Positions 1 to 8,630 of a stretch of 64,000 nucleotides of DNA are shown in pieces. The translations under genes were made by a program, and so were the position numbers. Position 1 is the first letter of the stretch. The number at the start of each line of letters is the position of its first letter. A model generated the notes under the pieces. The model did no database searches, was not told where the DNA came from, and worked only from the letters and a program-made list of their open reading frames with translations. Source of the stretch: Halorientalis sp. IM1011 (GTDB lineage Archaea > Halobacteriota > Halobacteria > Halobacteriales > Haloarculaceae); assembly GCF_001989615.1 (NCBI RefSeq), contig NZ_CP019067.1, forward strand, positions 3,100,001 through 3,164,000, written 5' to 3'.

Positions 1-79
1 TAAACTTCACGCGTCACCGGACGAATTTCCACGGGCCGAAGCCGTCCCTTTCAAGACGGGTGCCGGTGTGGCCCCGGAC

Positions 80-901
80 GTGAACCGCAACCGTGTCGTC
101 CTGATCGCTCTCGTCGCTGCCGTCGCCCTCGCGGGCTGTGGCGGCCTCGGCGGCGACTCCGGGACGCCGACGGAGACGCCCGCAAACGGATCGAACGCGA
201 CGACCGACTGGCCCGACACGACAACCGCGACCGACGGTCCGTACGACCTTCCGCTGAACGGGTCCGAGATCCGGGATCGCCACCGAACTGTCCTGGACGA
301 CGGAACCTTTAGCTATCGCCAGAACGCGGTCGTCCGTGCGGCCGGATCGGGTGCCGTGCGCGAGTACACGAACCTGTCGGCTCAGGTCGATCGCACGACC
401 GGAGAGTACCGGTACTTCCAGAACGTGACGAGGACGAACCCGACCGCCGCGTACGTCGACGCAAATGGGACGGCGTATCTCCGGGAACGCGGCGACGGAC
501 AGATCGCGTACGACCGCCAGACCGGGGCCAGTGGGAGTACGGACGCCTATCTCTATCCCGAGATCAACCGGTACCTCAGGGGCCTGTCCTACGAGTACGA
601 GGGCACCGAGCGAGCCAACGGTGAAACCGTCCACGTCTACGCGGCGAACGGCACGGACGGACTCGACCCCGACGCACACGGTCTGACCGCGCTCGATTCC
701 GCCTCCCTCACGGAACTGTCGGCCGAACTCCGCGTGGCCGAGGACGGATCGATCCGCACCTTCCGCTACGACGTGACCGGGACGAACCCGCAGGGGAGCC
801 GCGTCCGATACGTCGTCGCAGTCGAGTACGCAGGCGTGGGCTCCACGGCCGTGTCGGAGCCGTCCTGGCTCGACGAGGCCAAAAACGTCACTGGCGAGTA
901 G
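80..901 (+). CDS. Secreted lipoprotein of unknown function
   Basis: The 273-residue product opens with a short basic stretch, a hydrophobic segment and the lipobox LAGC near residue 20, so it is probably exported and lipid-anchored outside the cell. A Ser/Thr/Asp-rich linker follows, typical of haloarchaeal surface lipoproteins, then a mixed alpha/beta domain of about 200 residues with no motif I can name. It has the look of haloarchaeal LolA-like or DUF-type lipoproteins, but that is inference. I chose GTG at 80 because it leaves a compact signal peptide; an in-frame GTG at 68 is the alternative. It stands alone ahead of the cofD operon, on the same strand. Confidence 0.75.
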   Translation: MNRNRVVLIALVAAVALAGCGGLGGDSGTPTETPANGSNATTDWPDTTTATDGPYDLPLNGSEIRDRHRTVLDDGTFSYRQNAVVRAAGSGAVREYTNLSAQVDRTTGEYRYFQNVTRTNPTAAYVDANGTAYLRERGDGQIAYDRQTGASGSTDAYLYPEINRYLRGLSYEYEGTERANGETVHVYAANGTDGLDPDAHGLTALDSASLTELSAELRVAEDGSIRTFRYDVTGTNPQGSRVRYVVAVEYAGVGSTAVSEPSWLDEAKNVTGE

Positions 902-944
902 GCCAGCGACGCCCGGGACGTGGCGTGCGCTCGCGGTTGCCCCT

Positions 945-959
945 GGCGAAAGGATTTAC
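945..959 (+). promoter_or_regulatory. Predicted promoter of the cofD operon
   Basis: An A-rich BRE-like stretch (gcgaaa) is followed by a TATA-like ggatttac, about 25-30 bases before the cofD ATG at 983. That spacing predicts a leaderless transcript. Confidence 0.45.
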
Positions 960-982
960 CGCGCCGATTCCCGACGACGAGT

Positions 983-1975
983 ATGGTCACGTTTCTCTCC
1001 GGGGGGACGGGCACGCCGAAACTCCTCCGGGGCGCGGACGATATCTTTCCGCCGGCCGAGACGACCGTCGTCTGCAACACCGGCGACGACGTGGAACTCG
1101 GCGGGCACCTCGTCTGTCCGGACGTCGACACCGTCCTCTTTCTCGGCGGCGACGAACTCGATCTCGATACGTGGTGGGGCATCGCCGACGACGCTACCGT
1201 CACCGACGACGAACTCCACCGCCTCGCCGACGCCGCCGGTCTCGACGGTGGCCCGCGGTACCTCCCCGACGAGCAGCAGACTTCGGGTCGGGAGATCGCA
1301 CGCTGGCGGCGCTTCTCCGGCGTCGCGGAGTTCATGCTGATCGGCGACCGCGACCGCGCGGTCCACCTCACCCGCACCGGCCTCCTCGACGAGGGCCACA
1401 CGCTCACCGAGGTCACCCGGACACTCGCCGATGCCTTCGATACGCCGTGGGAGGTGCTGCCGATGAGCGACGACCCCGTCGCGAGCATCGTCCACACACC
1501 CGACGGGCCGATGCACTTCCAGGAGTTCTGGGTCGGCCGCGACGGCGACCCGACCGTCGAGTCCGTCGAGCTCCGGGGCGGCACCGAGGCGACCGCGACC
1601 GACGCTGTGCTGACGGCCCTCGACGACCCCGTCGTCGTCGGCCCCTCGAATCCGATCACCAGCATCGGTCCGATGATTTCCGTCGAAGGAATCGAGAGTG
1701 CGCTCCGGGAGACGCCGGTCGTGGCAGTCTCCCCGTTCGTCGAGGATCGGGTGTTCTCCGGCCCGGCGGCGAAACTGATGGCCGCCGAGGGGTTCGATCC
1801 CTCGACCGCTGGCGTCGCCGAGGCCTACGACTTCGCGGACGCGTTCGTCCTCGACAGTGAGGACGGCACCGACCTCGACCGGCCGGTCGTCCGGACCGAC
1901 ACGCGACTCGACACCGAGGCCGACGCCCGTCGAGTGGCCGAAGCTTGTAAGGACGCGCTGGAGGTGGTCGCGTGA
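983..1975 (+). CDS. cofD: 2-phospho-L-lactate transferase (coenzyme F420 biosynthesis)
   Basis: CofD joins the activated phospholactate-type guanylate to the deazaflavin Fo, making F420-0 in the cytosol. The 330-residue protein has the family N-terminus with the nucleotide-binding loop [10 protein letters not shown] at residues 6-15, then CNTGDD and the LGG/WWGI segments typical of CofD, and a [13 protein letters not shown] motif near residue 215. The start at 983 puts the glycine loop at its usual place; longer in-frame extensions lack similarity. Its GTGA overlap with the next gene (1972-1975) makes it the first gene of a five-gene operon. Confidence 0.93.
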   Translation: MVTFLSGGTGTPKLLRGADDIFPPAETTVVCNTGDDVELGGHLVCPDVDTVLFLGGDELDLDTWWGIADDATVTDDELHRLADAAGLDGGPRYLPDEQQTSGREIARWRRFSGVAEFMLIGDRDRAVHLTRTGLLDEGHTLTEVTRTLADAFDTPWEVLPMSDDPVASIVHTPDGPMHFQEFWVGRDGDPTVESVELRGGTEATATDAVLTALDDPVVVGPSNPITSIGPMISVEGIESALRETPVVAVSPFVEDRVFSGPAAKLMAAEGFDPSTAGVAEAYDFADAFVLDSEDGTDLDRPVVRTDTRLDTEADARRVAEACKDALEVVA

Positions 1976-2748
1976 CTGCCCCATCGCCACCGGAACCGCT
2001 CGACTTCCGACCGCGGGTCGCGCTGGCGAGTCTCTCCGGGGAGTCCGACGCAGAGTGGGCCGCGGCCGGAAGCGAATACGCCGGTGCGGCTGTCCTCGGG
2101 GGTATCGCGCTGGACGAACCCACCCGCGAGGCCGCCCGCGAACTCGTGGACCGAGACCGCACGGAGTTTCTGCCGGCCGATCCCGTCGCGTTCGTCGACG
2201 AGCAACTGGCCGCCCTCTCGGATGTCCCGATCCAATCCGGGTTCAACGCTCGGACCACGGAGATGACTCCACTCCGTGACGTTGCGCGGGTCTGTCGCGA
2301 CCGCGACGCGTTCGTGGAGATCAACGCCCACTGCCGTCAAGACGAGATGTGCGCGGCCGGTGCGGGCGAGAGCCTGCTCCGGGACCCGGATCGACTCTGC
2401 GAGCAGGTCCGCGAGGCGGCCGAGACCGGAGCCGCGGTGAGCGTCAAGGTCCGGACCGAGGTCCCGGGGGTCGACCTGCCGGCGCTCGCGGAACGGGCCG
2501 AAGCCGCCGGCGCGGACGCGGTCCACGTCGACGCGATGGACTCCGAATCCGTCGTCGGCGAGGTAGCCGCGGCGACGGGGCTGTTCGTGATCGCGAACAA
2601 CGAAGTGCGGGACCGCGAGAGCGTGCGGGAGTACCTCGATTACGGCGCGGACGCCGTGAGCGTCGGCCGGCCCAGCGACGAGCCGGCGGTCCTCGAACGC
2701 GTCCGGGAGGCCACGAGGGCCTGGTTCGCCGGGGAGGTGGAACCGTGA
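1972..2748 (+). CDS. Dihydrouridine-synthase-like TIM-barrel flavoprotein
   Basis: This 258-residue protein looks like an FMN-binding TIM barrel of the tRNA-dihydrouridine synthase/dihydroorotate dehydrogenase superfamily. The segments seen are [15 protein letters not shown] (89-103), [16 protein letters not shown] (117-132), VSVKVR (156-161) and a C-terminal glycine-rich phosphate site around [12 protein letters not shown]. Cys121 sits in the barrel region where Dus enzymes carry their catalytic cysteine, but the canonical NCGCP motif is replaced by AHCRQ, so tRNA reduction is not certain. It starts with GTG overlapping the cofD stop and in turn overlaps the next gene by four bases. Confidence 0.7.
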   Translation: MTAPSPPEPLDFRPRVALASLSGESDAEWAAAGSEYAGAAVLGGIALDEPTREAARELVDRDRTEFLPADPVAFVDEQLAALSDVPIQSGFNARTTEMTPLRDVARVCRDRDAFVEINAHCRQDEMCAAGAGESLLRDPDRLCEQVREAAETGAAVSVKVRTEVPGVDLPALAERAEAAGADAVHVDAMDSESVVGEVAAATGLFVIANNEVRDRESVREYLDYGADAVSVGRPSDEPAVLERVREATRAWFAGEVEP

Positions 2749-3614
2749 CCTCCACAGGTTCGGGCGTCGAGCCACCGCCGGGGCGCACCGTCGTCGACGA
2801 CGCCCAGCTCGCCCTCCTGCTGGAGGTGGCGGGGACGCCGAAACCCGGCAACGTGGATCGGGCCCACGACTACGACGACCTCCGGTTCGAGCACTTTCTG
2901 GCCGGCGGGATCGGCGCACGCCGCGGTCTCGAACTGGCCGCAGATGGGAAGCGCCTGGGCCGGGCCTTCGAGCGTGCCGTCGCGGGGATGAGCCAGCAGC
3001 GAGGCGGCAACAGTCAATTCGGGGCCCTGCTCGTCCTCACCCCGCTGGTTCGGGCGGCCGCAGAGGGCGAACTCTCGGGCGAACGGGCCGGGGAGTTCGC
3101 CGAAGCCACGACGGTCGCCGACGCCGCCGATTTTTTCCGCGCCTTCGAACACGTCGACGTGGCCGTCGACGACCCGCCCGAGGGGATGGACGCGCTGGAC
3201 GTACGCCGCGGTGCGGAGGCCATCCCAGCCGTCGAGGAGCGAGAGCTGACGCTGTACGACGTGATGGAGCGCTCCGCCGAAGTCGACGGTATCGCTCGGG
3301 AGTGGACTGGCGAGTTCGAGCGGAGTTTCGACGCGGCCGAGCGGTTGCTCGAGCTCGACGGCCCCGTACCCGACCGCGCGGCGCGGGTGTTCCTCGAACT
3401 GCTGGCCGAGGAGCCCGACACGTTCGTCGCGACCAAGCACGACCGCGAGACCGCCGAGCGCGCGAGCGAGCGCGCGGCTGCGGCGCTCGCCGGTGACACC
3501 GTCCCGGCGGCGCTGGCCGACGAGTTCGTCGCCGAGGGGATCAATCCGGGGACGACCGCCGACCTCACCGCCGCGGCGCTGTTCGTCGCGCTCGAACGGG
3601 GGCTGGACGTATGA
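2745..3614 (+). CDS. CitG/MdcB-like triphosphoribosyl-dephospho-CoA synthase family protein
   Basis: The 289-residue protein carries the family signature TPKPGNVDR at residues 31-39, then the GGNSQFGALL segment and C-terminal NPGTTADLTAA. In bacteria CitG makes the prosthetic-group precursor of citrate lyase from dephospho-CoA and ATP. No citrate or malonate lyase gene is nearby, and the archaeal members of the family sit beside other cofactor genes, so the substrate here is unknown. GTG at 2745 (GTGA overlap) is the natural start; a much longer in-frame extension runs through the upstream gene and is not real. It overlaps the following gene by four bases. Confidence 0.75.
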   Translation: MTSTGSGVEPPPGRTVVDDAQLALLLEVAGTPKPGNVDRAHDYDDLRFEHFLAGGIGARRGLELAADGKRLGRAFERAVAGMSQQRGGNSQFGALLVLTPLVRAAAEGELSGERAGEFAEATTVADAADFFRAFEHVDVAVDDPPEGMDALDVRRGAEAIPAVEERELTLYDVMERSAEVDGIAREWTGEFERSFDAAERLLELDGPVPDRAARVFLELLAEEPDTFVATKHDRETAERASERAAAALAGDTVPAALADEFVAEGINPGTTADLTAAALFVALERGLDV

Positions 3615-4093
3615 GCGACGACGAGGCGGACTGGCCCGATCCACCGGGAGCGCTCGGAGAATCTGACTCGGACGGCGGCCGCCTCCCGATCACCGCGGAG
3701 GGCGGGACGCTGGCCATCGGCGCGGGCGTGACGGTGGCCGTGCTGGGCTACGCTGCCATCGCGTTGCTGACGGGCATCGAGCGGTCGGCGACGCTCTCGA
3801 CGGTGCTTCGGCCGGGCGCGCTCGGGCTGTATCCCGGCGCTGTCCTCGCGGGCTGGCTCGATGGCGGGTCGCTCCGCCGGACCGCCGACACCGGCTTCCG
3901 GACTGTCTTCGTCGGGACGACGCTCGCGCAGGGCGTGCTCTTCCTGCGGGCCGACGCGCCTGCAACCTTCCTCCTGCTGGGACTGATGGGCGTCGCTGTC
4001 GCCTACGCGCTGCCCGCGACGCTGTTCGGCGCGGCCGGTGGCGCACTCCGCCGGTGGGTCGAGGATGACCCGGAGGTGGATCCCGATGTCTGA
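3611..4093 (+). CDS. Small membrane protein, haloarchaeal family
   Basis: This 160-residue protein has a hydrophilic acidic N-terminus and about four predicted membrane segments (roughly 33-55, 66-82, 98-113, 118-143). No catalytic motif is visible. ATGA coupling to the CitG-like gene and an eight-base overlap with the DUF447 gene show it is translated as part of the cofD operon. Function unknown. Confidence 0.75.
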   Translation: MSDDEADWPDPPGALGESDSDGGRLPITAEGGTLAIGAGVTVAVLGYAAIALLTGIERSATLSTVLRPGALGLYPGAVLAGWLDGGSLRRTADTGFRTVFVGTTLAQGVLFLRADAPATFLLLGLMGVAVAYALPATLFGAAGGALRRWVEDDPEVDPDV

Positions 4094-4691
4094 GGCCTGG
4101 CCGGTCGAACTGCACGGCGTCACCGAGTCCGTCGTCACGACGCTGGGCCCCAACGACCGCTGGAACGTCGCCGCGCTGGGGCTGCACGCGCCCGAGGCTG
4201 ACACTGCGGGTGGCGATTCGGACGAGGGGCCCGTCACCGCACGAACGTGGGGCCGGACCAGGACCTGGCGAAACTTCCGCGAGCGCGGCGAAGGGTACGT
4301 CCAGTTCACGACCGATCCCGTCACCTTCGCCGAGGCGGCGATGACCGTCCGCGAGGTTTCCGATCCAGTACTATCGAGCGCCGACGCCTGGACGCGGGTC
4401 ACGGTCGAGGAGATCGACGCGGGCGCGGAGGGCGACACGGAGTGGGTCGAGTGGGCGCTCGAACCCGTCGAGACGGGCGTCGAGCGCGAGACCGTCCCGA
4501 CGACCAACCGGGGCTACTACGCCGTGATCGAGGCCACCGTGGCGGCCTCCCGGCTGGACGTGCCCGCCTACGATCGCGCGGAACTGGAAACGCGACTCGA
4601 CTACTTCGCCGACGTGGTCGAGCGCTGTGGCGGCGAACGCGAACGGGCGGCGATGGAACTCGTTCGGGAGAACTCGTCCTGGGACGGTTGA
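4086..4691 (+). CDS. DUF447 family (FMN-binding split-barrel-like) protein
   Basis: The 201-residue protein resembles the archaeal DUF447 family, a split-barrel fold related to flavin-binding reductases. Family features seen are the N-terminal GVTESVVTT...WNVAALG, a WGRTRTWRNF segment near residue 55, YVQFTTDP, and the C-terminal NRGYYAVIEATVAASRLD. It is the last gene of the cofD operon and begins inside the preceding gene. A flavin- or F420-linked role would fit the operon but is inference. Confidence 0.75.
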   Translation: MSEAWPVELHGVTESVVTTLGPNDRWNVAALGLHAPEADTAGGDSDEGPVTARTWGRTRTWRNFRERGEGYVQFTTDPVTFAEAAMTVREVSDPVLSSADAWTRVTVEEIDAGAEGDTEWVEWALEPVETGVERETVPTTNRGYYAVIEATVAASRLDVPAYDRAELETRLDYFADVVERCGGERERAAMELVRENSSWDG

Positions 4692-4772
4692 CGGGTCACT
4701 CTCCGTATCGCCGTTCGGTCCGGGTCGCCTTTCGAACCCTTTTTCAGAGTTGGGCCAGCACGTACGACCAAC

Positions 4773-4964
4773 ATGGCAATCAAACCGGCCTACGTCAAGA
4801 AGACGGGGAGAACACTGCTGGAGCGATACCCCGACGCCTTCGGACACGACTTCGAGCACAACAAGGAACTGGTCACGGAACTCACCAACATCGAGTCCAA
4901 GGGCGTCCGCAACCGCATCGCGGGTTACATCACCCGCAAACAGGGCGCAGAAGTCCCCGCGTAA
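4773..4964 (+). CDS. rps17e: 30S ribosomal protein S17e
   Basis: At 63 residues this is the usual length of archaeal S17e. The sequence begins [20 protein letters not shown] and carries the conserved [20 protein letters not shown] segment of the small-subunit protein. It has its own upstream region with a T-rich box (cctttttc) about 35 bases before the ATG and is followed by asd on the same strand. Confidence 0.96.
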   Translation: MAIKPAYVKKTGRTLLERYPDAFGHDFEHNKELVTELTNIESKGVRNRIAGYITRKQGAEVPA

Positions 4965-5072
4965 TCGATCTCTCCTTCGATTCTCCCGCCGATCAGTCCC
5001 AACGCTTCCGCGTTCTGACGCGACCACTTTCCAAACCGTTTTGAGGTGTCCCGGCCGTAGCTGTGGGTACCA

Positions 5073-6110
5073 ATGACAGTACGTGTAGGCGTTCTCGGCG
5101 CGACTGGCGCAGTCGGACAGCGACTTATCCAGCAACTCGATCCCCACCCGGACTTCGAACTCGCCGCCCTGACCGCCAGCGAGGCCAGCGCGGGCAAGTC
5201 CTACCGCGAGGCCGCGAAGTGGCGCGTCGATAGCCCCATCCCGGCCGACGTGGCAGACACGACCGTCGTCGCGACCGACCCCGACGAGGTCCCGGACGAC
5301 GTGGATCTGCTCTTCTCCTCGCTCCCCTCAAGCGTCGGTGAGGCCGTCGAACCCGAGTTCGTCGAGCAGGGCTACGTCATGTCCTCGAACTCCTCGAACT
5401 TCCGGACCGACGAGGACATCCCGCTCACGATTCCGGAGGTCAACGCGGACCACCTCGGCCTGATCGAGGTCCAGCGCGACGAACGCGGCTGGGACGGGGC
5501 CCTCGTCAAGAACCCCAACTGCTCGACGATCACGATGGTCCCGCCGCTGGCCGCGCTGGACGAGGCCTTCGGCCTGACCGACGTGCGCGTCTCCACCCTG
5601 CAGGCCGTCTCCGGCGCGGGTTACTCCGGCGTCAGCTCGATGGAGATCATCGACAACGCCATCCCGCACATCGGTGGCGAGGAGACGAAGATGGAGACCG
5701 AGAGCAAGAAGTTGCTCGGCGAGTTCGACGGCGCGGAAGTCCAGTGGAACGACGCCGAGGTCGCCGCCTCCTGTAACCGCATCCCGACGCTCGACGGCCA
5801 CCTCGAGAACGTCTGGGCCGACACCGAAGCGGACGTGTCCGTCGAGGAAGCCGCCGAGGCCCTGCGCGAGTACCCCAGCATCGACCTCCCCTCCTCGCCC
5901 GACCAGCTCATCACGGTCTTCGAGGAACCCGACCGTCCCCAGCCACGTCTCGACCGCAACCAGAACGACGGCATGGGTATCGCCGTCGGCGGTATCCAGG
6001 AGACCGAGAACGGACTCCAGTTCAACTGTCTCGCCCACAACACCATCCGCGGTGCGGCCGGTGCGTCCGTGCTGAACGGCGAACTGCTGCTGGAAGAAGG
6101 CTACCTCTGA
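5073..6110 (+). CDS. asd: Aspartate-semialdehyde dehydrogenase
   Basis: Asd reduces aspartyl phosphate to aspartate semialdehyde, the branch point to lysine, threonine and methionine. The 345-residue protein has the NADP-binding loop GATGAVGQRL (9-18), the catalytic Cys150 in KNPNCSTI, SGAGYSGV, the substrate-binding CNRIPTLDGH segment and a C-terminal RGAAGASVLNGELL. Length and motifs match archaeal/fungal-type Asd. The TATA-like region at about 5038 (ccgttttgag) precedes the ATG by about 35 bases. Confidence 0.95.
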   Translation: MTVRVGVLGATGAVGQRLIQQLDPHPDFELAALTASEASAGKSYREAAKWRVDSPIPADVADTTVVATDPDEVPDDVDLLFSSLPSSVGEAVEPEFVEQGYVMSSNSSNFRTDEDIPLTIPEVNADHLGLIEVQRDERGWDGALVKNPNCSTITMVPPLAALDEAFGLTDVRVSTLQAVSGAGYSGVSSMEIIDNAIPHIGGEETKMETESKKLLGEFDGAEVQWNDAEVAASCNRIPTLDGHLENVWADTEADVSVEEAAEALREYPSIDLPSSPDQLITVFEEPDRPQPRLDRNQNDGMGIAVGGIQETENGLQFNCLAHNTIRGAAGASVLNGELLLEEGYL

Positions 6111-6255
6111 ACCTTTTTCCCGTCGTTCGAGAGAGCGGGGCTCTCTCGTGATGACGAAAGGCGCTTCGCGCCTTTCGAACCACTCGGGTGGCCTGCGGCC
6201 ACCGCTCGCGGCAAAAACGTTCATGAAAAAGGCCGCTCGCGCGCCGATGGCGCGC
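6111..6255. repeat. Array of four perfect stem-loops with three-base loops after asd
   Basis: Directly after the asd stop are stems at 6128-6136/6140-6148 (9 bp, loop GGG), 6155-6164/6168-6177 (10 bp, loop TTC), 6187-6193/6197-6203 (7 bp, loop TGC) and 6239-6245/6249-6255 (7 bp, loop GAT). All have exactly three unpaired bases. A T-run (ctttttcc) at about 6113 may itself terminate asd. The rest of the gap up to 6366 shows no gene. Role unknown; a similar array lies at 11948-12069. Confidence 0.7.
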
Positions 6256-6366
6256 TCGCGGTTGCTGTGCTCGTGACTCCGCACTGCAAACCGCTACCGC
6301 GACCCCACAGCACCCCGACTGCATTGCACCGCTACGGTTTGCTGTCTTCTGTGAGCAGGTCCGTTC

Positions 6367-7074
6367 TCAGGAACTGCCGAGCGGTCGCATGGTCTCCCGG
6401 GCGGTCGTGTCGTAGCCCGCGGGGACGATCTCGGTCACGAACTGGCTCTCGATGGCCTGGAGGTGTTCGGCGACGGTACCGGCCGAACAGTCGAGTTCGG
6501 CGGCGATCTCCTCGCAGGTCACCTCGCGGGGAATCTCGTAGTACCCCTTCTCGACGGCCTTCCGGACGACTTCCCGCTTGCGTTCGGTGAGCCCCGAGAA
6601 CAGCGTCTTGCTCTCGGGGTCGTAGGTTCCGATCCGGAGCAGGTCGACCGACACGCCGTCGGGGATCACGTCCATCATCTCCCGGAGCGCGGCGTCTTCG
6701 GCGATCAGCGTCACCTTCAGACTCGACTGTGACGGTTCGACGAACTCAAGCGGGTACTCCGGAAGCACGGCGAACTCGTCGAGGACCGTCAACAGCGAGT
6801 CGACCAGTTCCGTCGGGTGGAAGTGACACCGCAGCAACTTCCCGTCGTCGGTGTCCGTGAGCTGATAGTCGATAACGTCCTCGTCGGTCTCCTCGATCGC
6901 GTCCAGAATCGCCCCGGTCGATCCGTTCAACTCGTGTAACAGCACCACTGTCCCGTCCGACAGAAGCGTGATGTTCCGAAGTGCGACCATCGTCACCCCA
7001 CGGTCGCGAAGTGCGGCTTCCTTCTGATGGAACCACCCCCTGTCCGGCGTTAGCACGAACGTCCCGTACCTCAT
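6367..7074 (-). CDS. Bat-like HTH_10 transcriptional regulator
   Basis: This 235-residue protein has the layout of the haloarchaeal bacterioopsin-activator-like family without the PAS/GAF sensor: an N-terminal alpha/beta region of about 150 residues, then a C-terminal HTH_10 domain starting near residue 165 (LTERKREVVRKAVEKGYYEI, then EEIAAELDCSAGTVAEHLQ). It probably binds DNA in response to an unknown signal. It lies convergent with asd and divergent from the gene at 7450, with a 375-base gap between that holds no visible gene. Confidence 0.85.
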   Translation of the reverse strand: MRYGTFVLTPDRGWFHQKEAALRDRGVTMVALRNITLLSDGTVVLLHELNGSTGAILDAIEETDEDVIDYQLTDTDDGKLLRCHFHPTELVDSLLTVLDEFAVLPEYPLEFVEPSQSSLKVTLIAEDAALREMMDVIPDGVSVDLLRIGTYDPESKTLFSGLTERKREVVRKAVEKGYYEIPREVTCEEIAAELDCSAGTVAEHLQAIESQFVTEIVPAGYDTTARETMRPLGSS

Positions 7075-7416
7075 GTTCTATTAGGTGAAATCCTGAGTGA
7101 TAATGGTTCGCATTGACGGTCCGATCCGTCGGGGGCCGACGAGGCGATTTCTGACACCTCATCGACAGTACGCGCCGGTTCCGAACAGCACGTCTCACGC
7201 GGCCGACCGGTCGGGTCCGGGAGCGCTGGCCGGGCCGGAATAATCGCCTGTTACCGGAACGCATAGTTTGCACTTAGCGGCCACGAGCCGACGCGCTGGC
7301 CGTCGAACCGCCGCCCTGTGGCGTCCGTTCGCCGTCGGTCGGTCACGCCTCATCGCCGGATAAGACGAAGCTGTTGTCACCGTACTGTCGTCCTTCCAGC
7401 GTGAATGGTCCCACCG

Positions 7417-7424
7417 CTTTATCG
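7417..7424 (+). promoter_or_regulatory. Predicted TATA box for the gene at 7450
   Basis: The octamer ctttatcg lies 26-33 bases upstream of the ATG, which predicts a leaderless transcript. Elsewhere in the 7075-7449 gap I see no gene or RNA. Confidence 0.45.
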
Positions 7425-7449
7425 CGTTGTTCGTGGTTCACCTTCGACG

Positions 7450-8184
7450 ATGCCGCGGTACTATCCGCTATTGTTGCTCGTTGCACTGGTCGTCGTCACC
7501 GTGGGGGTCCAGCCCGCGGAGACCGAACACGCTCACGAGTCCGTCGACGCCGCCCGGCTGTCCGGCAGTGGGGTGGACACACAGGCCGACCGATCGGGTA
7601 CCGTCGACGCGGTCGAACTCACGACCCCGGATCGGGCGCGGATCGGAACGACGGTCCGCGTCGAAGCCGTACTGGAAAACGAGGGGTCGGATCCCGCGAC
7701 CCGTACCGTCCAGTTCGTCATGGCCGGGAGCCGCTACGCGCGCCACGAGGTGACGCTCGACCCCGGGGAGCGCACGACGCTCACTTTCGAGCAGAACACC
7801 ATGGGGATCGGACTGGAGCCCGGGGAGTACTACACCGGTGTGCTGGTCGGCGACCGCGGCGAGATGGCCCCGCTCACGCTGACGAGAGGGTTCGACATCG
7901 ACGAGATCGACGCCCCGGAATCGGTGACGGCCGGCGAGACGTTCACGATGACCGCGTCGGTGAAGAACTACGACGATTTCGAGGACACCCAGCGAATCGA
8001 GTACCGCCTCGACGGGGAGGTACTCGCCGCGAAACCGTTCACGCTGGACGGGACCGAGGAGCGCGGGTTCAACGTCACCGTCGACACCGACGGAGTCCGG
8101 CCCGGAAGCTACGTCCACGGGCTCGTCGCCAACGGAACCGGCTCCCACGGAACCATCACCATCGAACCGGACGAAGAGGAGTAG
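7450..8184 (+). CDS. Exported CARDB-like protein
   Basis: This 244-residue protein has an N-terminal hydrophobic segment (LLLLVALVVVTVGV) and then two immunoglobulin-like beta domains resembling CARDB repeats. Typical cell-adhesion/BatD-like phrases are GTTVRVEAVLENEGSDPATRTV, LDPGERTTLTFEQ, a second copy around SVTAGETFTMTASVKNYDDF, and the closing GVRPGSYVHGLV. It is likely anchored at the cell surface by the N-terminal segment. Start 7450 was chosen because it begins the signal segment and fits the TATA box. Function beyond surface display is unknown. Confidence 0.75.
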   Translation: MPRYYPLLLLVALVVVTVGVQPAETEHAHESVDAARLSGSGVDTQADRSGTVDAVELTTPDRARIGTTVRVEAVLENEGSDPATRTVQFVMAGSRYARHEVTLDPGERTTLTFEQNTMGIGLEPGEYYTGVLVGDRGEMAPLTLTRGFDIDEIDAPESVTAGETFTMTASVKNYDDFEDTQRIEYRLDGEVLAAKPFTLDGTEERGFNVTVDTDGVRPGSYVHGLVANGTGSHGTITIEPDEEE

Positions 8185-8252
8185 GCCGCCCCGCTCGGCG
8201 TCAACCACGATTCACCCCTTTTAAGCCCGCATCGTGGCAACACGCACACGCA

Positions 8253-8627
8253 ATGGACATCCTGCACACCTGTCTGAACGTCTCGGACGCCGACGAACTG
8301 GCCGACTGGTACGTCGAGAACCTCGACTTCGAGCGCTCCTGGGAGTTCACGAGCGAGGACGGCGAGACCCGCAACGTCTACGTCGCCGACGACAGCGGCG
8401 TCGAGATCCAGCTTTCCGACACCGAGGGTGAGGACGACTTCGACTTCGGCGACGGCTGGGACCACCTCGCCGTCAAGGTCGATGACGTCGACGCCGCCTT
8501 CGAGGAGATCGACCACCACGGCGTCGTCCAGGAACCGGGCGACCAGCCCGCGGCGGGCGCACGCACCGCCTTCGTCGAGGACCCCGACGGCCACGTCGTG
8601 GAACTCATCGAACCGCTGGACGACTGA
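8253..8627 (+). CDS. Glyoxalase/lactoylglutathione-lyase-like VOC protein
   Basis: The 124-residue protein is a single vicinal-oxygen-chelate unit. His5, Glu51, His71 and Glu117 lie where the four metal ligands of E. coli glyoxalase I (His5, Glu56, His74, Glu122) lie, so a metal-dependent isomerase/lyase is likely. Haloarchaea generally lack glutathione, so the thiol partner may be gamma-glutamylcysteine; this is inference. It is convergent with the dehydrogenase at 8631, only three bases apart. Confidence 0.85.
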   Translation: MDILHTCLNVSDADELADWYVENLDFERSWEFTSEDGETRNVYVADDSGVEIQLSDTEGEDDFDFGDGWDHLAVKVDDVDAAFEEIDHHGVVQEPGDQPAAGARTAFVEDPDGHVVELIEPLDD

Positions 8628-8630
8628 CCG

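Noticed and set aside
2349-2744. N-terminal extension of the CitG-like protein
   Set aside because: It lies wholly within the Dus-like gene, is Arg-rich shadow sequence, and the GTGA-coupled start at 2745 gives the family length.
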